22,705 nt of DNA from NCBI GenBank assembly GCA_938049325.1, contig CALICC010000357.1, positions 1-22,705 on the forward strand, given 5' to 3'. A program made the position numbers and the translations under genes. This document shows, in pieces, positions 1 through 5,106 of the stretch (positions are counted from its first letter, which is position 1; each line of letters opens with the position of its first letter). The notes under the pieces were generated by a model that did no database searches, was not told the origin of the DNA, and saw only the letters and a list, made by a program, of their open reading frames with translations. The DNA comes from an uncultured Ilumatobacter sp. (GTDB taxonomy: Bacteria > Actinomycetota > Acidimicrobiia > Acidimicrobiales > Ilumatobacteraceae).

Positions 1-429
1 AAGCCCCTGCGCCCCGGACCACGCAAAGACGCCAAGCGCAAGAAGCCTGCCCAACAGGGCGGTGGAGAGGGCCGCGGGAATCGCGAGCCCCGCCGTGACG
101 ACGCGAAGAAGTCGAAGCCAGCGGAAACGAAGCCAGCCGCCGATGCGGAGCCGAAGCCAGACACTGCCGCCCCATCGCCTGACGATTCCGGGCCCGCCGC
201 TGAACCGGCGACCGAGGCGGCCACGCCGACCTCGGCAGCAGTACCCGCCGAGGCGACTCCCACCCCGGAGTCGGCCTCCGCGGCAGAGCCTGCAGTGGAC
301 GCTCCGTCCGACAACGCAGCGCCGACAGCGGACGCTCCGGCGGCCGACGAGGCACCAGCTTCTGACGCCCCGGCTTCGTCGTCGGACGAGACCCCGGTCT
401 CCGACGACGACACAGCCAGCGCCGACTGA
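1..429 (+). CDS. C-terminal part of an unidentified protein with basic-to-acidic low-complexity tail (partial, 5' end outside window)
   Basis: Reading frame 1 is open from the first base to a TGA at 427-429, giving 142 residues with no start needed inside the window. The first 50 or so residues are rich in Lys, Arg, Gln and Gly (beginning KPLRPGPRKDAKRKKP). The remainder is Ala, Pro, Glu, Asp, Thr and Ser rich and ends DDDTASAD. Such tails are disordered and occur on RNA-binding, ribosome-associated or translation proteins, but no fold is visible, so I assign no function. An ATG-initiated ORF in another frame over the same bases encodes an Arg/Pro-rich product and looks like an artefact of this composition. 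The gene ends 54 bases before the enoyl-CoA hydratase start on the same strand. Confidence 0.6.
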   Translation, partial: KPLRPGPRKDAKRKKPAQQGGGEGRGNREPRRDDAKKSKPAETKPAADAEPKPDTAAPSPDDSGPAAEPATEAATPTSAAVPAEATPTPESASAAEPAVDAPSDNAAPTADAPAADEAPASDAPASSSDETPVSDDDTASAD

Positions 430-469
430 CACCACGCGTCGAGATTCGTCCGCCGATCGAGGCGCGCCG

Positions 470-475
470 TATTCT
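470..475 (+). promoter_or_regulatory. Possible -10 element (TATTCT) for a leaderless enoyl-CoA hydratase transcript
   Basis: TATTCT fits the actinobacterial TAnnnT -10 pattern and ends 8 bases before the ATG at 484. Transcription would therefore start at or next to the start codon. No Shine-Dalgarno-like GGAGG is present in front of the ATG, and no clear -35 is seen. Confidence 0.3.
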
Positions 476-483
476 CGACCTTC

Positions 484-1269
484 ATGTCAGACATCGTCAC
501 CTACGAAGCTCGCGGGCGCATTGCGCTCATCACCTTGAACCGCCCTGATGCCCGCAACGCGGTCAACGGCGACGTCGCTGAGGCGATGGAGGCCGCCATC
601 GATCAGATGGAAGGCGACGACGAGATCTGGGTCGGCGTTCTCCAGGCGAACACCGAAGGTCAGAAGCGCCCGGTGTTCTGTGCAGGCGCCGATCTCAAGG
701 CACTCAACAGCGGTGACGGTGCACGCTTGATGACCGCCCGCGGCAACTTCGCCGGATTCGTGTACCGCGAACGCAAGAAGCCGGTCGTCGTCGCCGTCGA
801 CGGACTCGCCACCGCCGGGGGCTGTGAGATCGTGCTCGCTGCCGATCTGGTCGTCGCCAGCACGCAGTCGGCGTTCGGACTCGCCGAAGTCAAGCGCAAC
901 CTCGTAGCGGGCGCTGGCGGGCTGTTCCGACTCCCCCGCGCCATCGGCAAGGCCGCTGCGATGGAAGCCATCCTGACCGGCGAGCCGATTCCTGCGCAAC
1001 GTGCCTACGAACTCGGTCTCGTCTCTCGCCTCGTCGAGCCGGGCGAGGCCACCAACGAGGCCATCAGGCTGGCCGAGCAGATCGCCGAGTCGGCACCCAT
1101 GGCCGTGTGGGAGAGCCGCCAGGTGGTGCTCGCCAGCCAATACGAAGACGACGACACCCTGAAGAAGATGACGAACGATGCAATGGGTGCGGTGATGGCC
1201 TCGGACGACCTCAAAGAGGGTCTCACCGCCTTTATCGAGAAGCGTCCGCCCAACTGGACCGGACGCTGA
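484..1269 (+). CDS. Enoyl-CoA hydratase/isomerase (crotonase) family protein
   Basis: This is a 261-residue protein, the usual length for a single-domain crotonase. The first oxyanion-hole segment is FCAGADLKAL (residues 65-74). The second is GLATAGGCEIVLAAD (107-121), with Glu115 at the position of the first catalytic glutamate. FGLAEVKRNLVAGAGG (131-146) carries Glu135 at the second catalytic position. With both glutamates kept, hydratase activity on a 2-enoyl-CoA is plausible, although crotonases also act as isomerases or hydrolases and the substrate cannot be read from sequence. The C-terminus EKRPPNWTGR is the typical helical end. It probably acts in cytosolic fatty acid or sterol side-chain degradation, but no pathway partners lie beside it. 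It converges on the GNAT gene, with the two stop codons 3 bases apart. Confidence 0.93.
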   Translation: MSDIVTYEARGRIALITLNRPDARNAVNGDVAEAMEAAIDQMEGDDEIWVGVLQANTEGQKRPVFCAGADLKALNSGDGARLMTARGNFAGFVYRERKKPVVVAVDGLATAGGCEIVLAADLVVASTQSAFGLAEVKRNLVAGAGGLFRLPRAIGKAAAMEAILTGEPIPAQRAYELGLVSRLVEPGEATNEAIRLAEQIAESAPMAVWESRQVVLASQYEDDDTLKKMTNDAMGAVMASDDLKEGLTAFIEKRPPNWTGR

Positions 1270-1272
1270 CGC

Positions 1273-1740
1273 TCAGAGCGTGCGGTAGGTCGTGATCAGT
1301 CGGGCGACGATGCCGGCACGCTCGTAGAGGTTCTTCGTGTGTCGGTCACCCGGCAGCGACTGCCCTTCGACCGCGACCGCCCCGCGCTCCTTCGCCCGGC
1401 TGATGGCCGTCGCCAACAAGTTGTCGCCGAAGCCGTTCTCACGCGCCTCAGGAGTGACCCAGACCTGATCGACGCGAACGATCAGATCGTCGCCCAGCAC
1501 CGCCACCAGGTAGCCCACGATCACCGCGCCGATGTGCGCGACCAGAATCTCGGTCGCCGGACGGCTCCCCACGTCGGCCCAGCCACTGGCAACTTCAGGG
1601 TGCTCGATGAGCCACCGCTCGCCGCCGCGTTGTCCGACGAGAGCAGCTCGCCCTTCTCGTTCGAGCAATTCGAGTTGCGCGACGTCGTCGGCGTCGTCGA
1701 CGTCGAACGGACGCACGTCCGGATCGATGACGTCGTTCAC
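1273..1740 (-). CDS. GNAT family N-acetyltransferase
   Basis: This is a 155-residue protein of typical single GNAT domain size. Motif A is visible as VWVTPEARENGFGDNLLATA (residues 93-112), where RENGFG is the acetyl-CoA pyrophosphate-binding R/Q-x-x-G-x-G/A loop. Motif B is NLYERAGI (137-144). The substrate is unknown. The start is GTG, and its GTGA overlaps the TGA of the upstream gene by 4 bases (1737-1740), indicating translational coupling. It is the last gene of a three-gene minus-strand block with the small conserved protein and the DUF4193-like protein. The N-terminal third (to about residue 60) is less GNAT-like and acidic. Confidence 0.88.
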   Translation of the reverse strand: MNDVIDPDVRPFDVDDADDVAQLELLEREGRAALVGQRGGERWLIEHPEVASGWADVGSRPATEILVAHIGAVIVGYLVAVLGDDLIVRVDQVWVTPEARENGFGDNLLATAISRAKERGAVAVEGQSLPGDRHTKNLYERAGIVARLITTYRTL

Positions 1741-2207
1741 GCGTCGGCAGCCAACTGCTCGAGCTTGCCCAGCACGGTCCGCCGACGTCGGTGGGCCGAC
1801 TCGTATCGTTCGATGGCGTCTCGCTCGGCGCCGTCGAGCCCTGCGAGCTTCGCGACGATGTCGATCGCTGGCAGATGCTCGTAGTCGGGAAGGGCGAGGT
1901 CACCGACGTTCGGAACGTCGACGGGTTCGTCGACGATGTCGTCGCGTTGCTCGGCCGTCGAGACGGTCGTCGTTTCCGGTTCGACCGATCGCTGCTCGAG
2001 GTTCTCCCGGATCTGCGCAACGCCCTGCGTCACGGCGAGTCGCCCGATGAAACGAGCGTTCGACAGCTCCTGACGCGCTCGCTCGACAGCATCAGGTGCA
2101 TCGTCAACAAGCTTCACTCCGAGCCCGATCGGCGCGAAGACGAGCACGTCGAGCGCTGCCCGCAACGTGGTCACGGCGTCAGAGCCAGGCTGCGGGTCGC
2201 CGGTCAT
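1737..2207 (-). CDS. Conserved actinobacterial hypothetical protein with C-terminal LPxYExLPAxDIV / HRxRRTVL module
   Basis: This is a 156-residue protein starting at ATG 2207 (MTGDPQPGSD). The frame stays open upstream to 2360, but that extension overlaps the DUF4193-like gene and has unnatural composition, so I reject it. Residues of about 15-55 form a hydrophobic then helical stretch (VLVFAPIGLGVKLVDD, then a basic helix). The middle is acidic and variable. The C-terminus has LALPDYEHLPAIDIVAKLAG followed by AIERYESAHRRRRTVLGKL, a short helical module I associate with small actinobacterial proteins, including ones annotated as lipid-droplet-associated. That association is from memory and functionally uninformative. 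The start lies 7 bases after the DUF4193-like stop, and the stop overlaps the GNAT start. Confidence 0.7.
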   Translation of the reverse strand: MTGDPQPGSDAVTTLRAALDVLVFAPIGLGVKLVDDAPDAVERARQELSNARFIGRLAVTQGVAQIRENLEQRSVEPETTTVSTAEQRDDIVDEPVDVPNVGDLALPDYEHLPAIDIVAKLAGLDGAERDAIERYESAHRRRRTVLGKLEQLAADA

Positions 2208-2214
2208 GGCCGAC

Positions 2215-2682
2215 TCAGGAGAAGATCGGGCAGTCGTCGTCGCCGACGGGACAGTTGGGAGCCGAGGCCTTGACCAGCAGGAAGCAGGAGCTGCACATCT
2301 GCTCGTTCTGTTGCTTCGGTTGCAAACCTTCGACGCCTTCGGACCGGTCGTTGCCAGCAACGACCTCGTCGTCGTCAGGTTCTTCCTCGACGGCGACCAG
2401 ACGATCTTTCAGGATCTTGTCGAGGTCTTCTTCGACGTCGTCGTCATCGACGTCTTCCTCATCGTCTTCCTCATCGTCTTCCTTGCGCTTCTTGCGCTTG
2501 GTTCGCGGAACGTCGCTCGCATCGTCGTCGTCATCATCATCGTCGACAACCACGTCGTCGTCATCATCATCGGCGACAACCACGACATCTTCGTCGAGTT
2601 CGTCCACGTCGGGATCTTCGACAACGTCGGTCTCAGCATCCTCTTCGAGTTCTTCGTCGTCGGTGATTTCTTCTTCAGCCAT
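2215..2682 (-). CDS. DUF4193-like acidic protein with C-terminal four-cysteine zinc ribbon
   Basis: This is a 155-residue protein. Residues 1-105 are dominated by Asp and Glu, with two VVV-plus-aspartate blocks at about 33-54 and a basic island KRKKRK at about 62-67. The helix EDLDKILKDRL (85-95) precedes a second acidic run. The C-terminus has Cys130, Cys133, Cys144 and Cys151 in a CSSCFLL...C...C layout, which is expected to bind zinc. The CSSCF segment and its position resemble actinobacterial DUF4193 proteins, whose function is unknown. Here the acidic region is much longer than I recall for that family. The start ATG at 2682 has no obvious Shine-Dalgarno. It heads a block with the next two minus-strand genes, and a CRP-like palindrome lies about 92-107 bases upstream. 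Confidence 0.8.
   Translation of the reverse strand: MAEEEITDDEELEEDAETDVVEDPDVDELDEDVVVVADDDDDDVVVDDDDDDDDASDVPRTKRKKRKEDDEEDDEEDVDDDDVEEDLDKILKDRLVAVEEEPDDDEVVAGNDRSEGVEGLQPKQQNEQMCSSCFLLVKASAPNCPVGDDDCPIFS
2524..2583 (-). repeat. Two tandem 30-bp units inside the DUF4193-like gene
   Basis: Positions 2524-2553 and 2554-2583 are identical except for one base (gtc versus ggc near the end of the unit). Each unit encodes a valine-rich step followed by an aspartate run on the minus strand. Flanking sequence is full of GAC/GAT triplets. This looks like a recent slippage duplication that extends the acidic tract. Confidence 0.85.
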
Positions 2683-2765
2683 GTCGTCGTTTCGTCAGTT
2701 GGTAGGCGCTGCCAGCGCAGGCCACGTCCGGCGGAGCATACGCAAAGCGCCGCCGCACGTCGGAT

Positions 2766-2782
2766 GGTGTCTGTGTGACACC
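2766..2782 (-). terminator. 6-bp stem hairpin downstream of the ThyX-like gene
   Basis: GGTGTC (2766-2771) and GACACC (2777-2782) are perfect inverted repeats around a 5-base loop, 28 bases beyond the ThyX-like stop. No T-run follows on the minus strand, so intrinsic termination is uncertain. It overlaps a second palindrome (2774-2789). Confidence 0.3.
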
Positions 2783-2789
2783 CGTCACG
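2774..2789. promoter_or_regulatory. CRP/FNR-type operator-like palindrome upstream of the DUF4193-like gene
   Basis: TGTGA (2774-2778), six bases, then TCACG (2785-2789) matches the TGTGA-N6-TCACA consensus of CRP-family regulators at 9 of 10 conserved positions. It lies in the 128-base gap between the ThyX-like stop and the DUF4193-like start, about 92-107 bases before that start codon. No regulator gene is in the window. Confidence 0.35.
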
Positions 2790-2810
2790 CAAGGTGCTGA
2801 GGTGAGCCGC

Positions 2811-4421
2811 TCAGGAATCGCGTTTCGCCTCGGCGCGCCGTTCGGCTTCGAGCCGTTCGAGCTCAGGCGCCTCGGTCGTCATGAAATTCATGGCCTCCGC
2901 GAGGACGTGATGGCCCGCCTGCTCACCGATCAGACGGTGCATGTCGAGCGCCACACGCCGATACGACGGATGGCCTTGCGGGGACGACCTCAGCTCGAGC
3001 ATGTGGAAGGCTTCGCGCACGTTGAACTGCATGCTGTACCGCATCCGGTAGGCCATGGCGACCGCGTACGGGGCTTGCTCGGGATGTGCCTCGAGGAGCA
3101 CGTCGTGGAGTGCGGCAGAACGTTGCATCGTCTCGTCGAAGAGGCCGCCAACGCCCGCCTCCTCCGCCAGTTCCGGGCGCGAGTAGCCGTGGTTCGGTGT
3201 CAGCTGCTGCCACTCGATGGTCAGCATCCGGTGCCGCTGCATGTCGCGGAAGGCGCCGTAGTCGCTCAAGATGTCGAACCGATAGAAGCTGCGCTCGAAT
3301 GCTCGACCGGGCTTGTGGCGACGGTTGGTCCGGTCACCGATGTAGGCCTTGAGCAACGACAACCGTTCGTCGGCGCCGAGCCCACGAACCTTCGCCAAGA
3401 TCTGGTCTTCGGGCAACGACGAGTGCGAGTAGCAGATCGCCGCGAGGATCTTGTCTTCGGCCTCGGGATCGAAGTCGACCAGCGTCACCTCGGCACTGGG
3501 CTCGACGGGCGTCCCCCCGAACAACTCGCGAACGATGGCCCCGGACTGCTCACGAGTGTCGGTGAAGTACTCGCTCCACTTGCCGCCGCGGTCGGGCAAG
3601 TCGACGCGCCGCAGGAAGCTCGGGATCACCTTACGGAGCTCATGCAGCATGAGATCGGAGTACGCCCGGGCTTCGGGAAGCGGGTGCGCCCGCATCCTCA
3701 ACAGCAGTTGCTCGAAGGCTTGACCCGTGCCGTAGATGCCGACGTTCGAGGTCGCTGCAGCCGGCAGCATGCCGCGTACCGCATCGAGCGCCTTGGCACG
3801 CGTGGCGGTTCGATACACGAACTCGCTGTCGTCGGGACCACGCTCGATCGTCGAACGAACGTGGTCGGTCACGAACTCGGCGCACTGGCTGTACGCGTCG
3901 AAGATCCGGTCGAGATCGCCGACATACCGAGTTCCGAGCGGACCAGCGAGCACCGCCGGGTCACGGTGGTAGCGGTACCGACCGCCAAGGCGACTGTCGT
4001 AGGCGATGTAGCGCGTGCTCTGCTCGAGGTAGCTCATGAGGCGCCCCCACTCGAGCACCTTGGTCAACAGATTCGAGGCCTGCTCGCACGCGAGGTGCAC
4101 GCCGCCGAGCTGGGCAACAGAGTCGTCGCCGTAATCGAAGAAGACGCGCTGGTAGAGCTCCTCGGCGCGGTCGAGTCCGATCGTCGCATCGATCGACTGG
4201 TCACCGCTGATGTCGAGATCGCCAACGAACTCGTCGAGAAAGAGCCGCCGCAACGACTTCGGGCTCCGGCTGTATCGAGCGAACAACGCACCCTTCACGA
4301 CCTCGGGCAAGTTGACCAAAGCGAACACCGGGCCATCGAGGTTCGTGAAATAGCGGCGCAGTACGTCCGATTCAGTTGGGGTGAAAGACTCCGGGACGTA
4401 CACAGCCACGGGAACAAACAC
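2811..4421 (-). CDS. Tandem ThyX-like protein (FAD-dependent thymidylate synthase homologue, non-canonical)
   Basis: This is a 536-residue protein, over twice the length of a normal ThyX, built from two ThyX-like halves. The first half carries YGDDSVAQLGGVHL (97-110) and EQSTRYIAYD (133-142), matching the ExSxRY part of the ThyX signature RHRxxSxNExSxRY, but WGR stands where RHR should be. It continues with an ARxxLP/TxN-like region (209-262). The second half has QRHRMLT (395-401), keeping RHR but not ExSxRY, and ends with FNVREAFHMLELR (476-488) like the dUMP-binding C-terminal segment. FAD and dUMP binding may survive while true thymidylate synthesis is doubtful. The start is GTG at 4421. 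It is transcribed alone, with 73 bases before the previous operon's last gene; the hexamer TAACGG sits 6 bases before the start, a poor -10. Confidence 0.8.
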   Translation of the reverse strand: MFVPVAVYVPESFTPTESDVLRRYFTNLDGPVFALVNLPEVVKGALFARYSRSPKSLRRLFLDEFVGDLDISGDQSIDATIGLDRAEELYQRVFFDYGDDSVAQLGGVHLACEQASNLLTKVLEWGRLMSYLEQSTRYIAYDSRLGGRYRYHRDPAVLAGPLGTRYVGDLDRIFDAYSQCAEFVTDHVRSTIERGPDDSEFVYRTATRAKALDAVRGMLPAAATSNVGIYGTGQAFEQLLLRMRAHPLPEARAYSDLMLHELRKVIPSFLRRVDLPDRGGKWSEYFTDTREQSGAIVRELFGGTPVEPSAEVTLVDFDPEAEDKILAAICYSHSSLPEDQILAKVRGLGADERLSLLKAYIGDRTNRRHKPGRAFERSFYRFDILSDYGAFRDMQRHRMLTIEWQQLTPNHGYSRPELAEEAGVGGLFDETMQRSAALHDVLLEAHPEQAPYAVAMAYRMRYSMQFNVREAFHMLELRSSPQGHPSYRRVALDMHRLIGEQAGHHVLAEAMNFMTTEAPELERLEAERRAEAKRDS

Positions 4422-4471
4422 TACGGCCCGTTACGGCCAGCGCACGGCATTGCGCGACCGCTCTGACCTGG

Positions 4472-4487
4472 GGTGTTGGAGAACACC
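4472..4487 (-). terminator. Hairpin after the tatB-tatC-helY-DAGK-like operon
   Basis: GGTGTT (4472-4477) and AACACC (4482-4487) pair perfectly around a 4-base loop, 7 bases beyond the stop of the DAGK-like gene. There is no T-run on the minus strand, so it may be a U-less terminator or an mRNA-stabilising stem. Confidence 0.4.
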
Positions 4488-4494
4488 GCGCAAC

Positions 4495-5106
4495 TTACGT
4501 GTACAGGACGGTCGCATCGGGCTCGACCGACAGCGTCAACTGGGAGCACGCACCGATATCGACACCGTCGACGAACACCCGCAGCCGCTCGTCGAACGAC
4601 CACTCGTGCGAGCGAACCGAGCGGGTGCTGATCATCGGGTGCGGCAGGTGGGCTGCACGCGGAAGCCTCCGGCGTAGCGCCAACCGCTGACGCAGCGACA
4701 TCGCCGGATCGACGAGCAGCGTCTCCACCCGTCCATCGTTTGGATGCCCGCGCGGTGCGACGTCGAATCGTCCGTAGAACTCGGCGTTCATCACCGCCAG
4801 CACCGCGCCTCGGAATACACCCCCGCGCCACCAGGGCCGACGCACGACCACGTGCGCGAGGCCGACGACCGGCAGCGCTCCGTCGAGAGACACACTCACG
4901 GTATCGATCGGAAGCGCGAGTACTTCCGAGCGTGCGTCCAAGGGCCGGGCGCCGACCGTACGGAACATGTCGCCGCCACTCAACCCGAGGGGTTGACGGG
5001 GGTCGGTCGTCAACGCGGCGACGAAGCTGGTGTCGTCGGCCACGACCACCAGGTCGGCCGGGCGTTCCACCGTGGTGCCCCAGTCGTGGCCCTTCCCGAT
5101 CGTCAC
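4495..5106 (-). CDS. Stand-alone diacylglycerol/sphingosine kinase-type C-terminal (lid) domain protein
   Basis: This is a 203-residue protein. From about residue 95 onward it reads like the C-terminal beta-sandwich of DAGK/YegS/LCB5 lipid kinases. It has VLAVMNAEFYGRFDVAPRGH then NDGRVETLLVD, where family members have a glycine-rich GG-aP and DDG-ld motif. It then has the LRRRLP-HLPHP segment and ends with FVDGVDIGACSQLTL, like the VDGE-x-x-G ending. The N-terminal nucleotide-binding domain with its GGDGT loop is absent, so catalytic kinase activity is unlikely. The start GTG overlaps the helY stop by 4 bases (5103-5106), so the protein is translationally coupled to the helicase. Function unknown; it may be a regulatory or lipid-binding remnant. 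Confidence 0.65.
   Translation of the reverse strand: MTIGKGHDWGTTVERPADLVVVADDTSFVAALTTDPRQPLGLSGGDMFRTVGARPLDARSEVLALPIDTVSVSLDGALPVVGLAHVVVRRPWWRGGVFRGAVLAVMNAEFYGRFDVAPRGHPNDGRVETLLVDPAMSLRQRLALRRRLPRAAHLPHPMISTRSVRSHEWSFDERLRVFVDGVDIGACSQLTLSVEPDATVLYT

Noticed and set aside
62..538. Arg/Pro-rich 158-residue open frame on the + strand
   Set aside because: It is a frame-shifted reading of the low-complexity tail at 1-429, and it overlaps the start of the enoyl-CoA hydratase.
2208..2360. N-terminal extension of the small conserved protein to 2360
   Set aside because: It would overlap the DUF4193-like gene by about 145 bases and encodes a Ser/Arg/Pro/Thr-rich stretch unlike the rest of the protein; ATG 2207 gives clean spacing.
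2380..2600. Triplet-rich region suspected of being a CRISPR or satellite array
   Set aside because: It is in-frame GAC/GAT codon repetition within the acidic protein, without spacers or conserved direct repeats beyond the 30-bp pair.
2775..4466. 563-residue open frame on the + strand
   Set aside because: It lies antisense to the ThyX-like gene, has no recognisable motifs and reflects the codon bias of the real gene.
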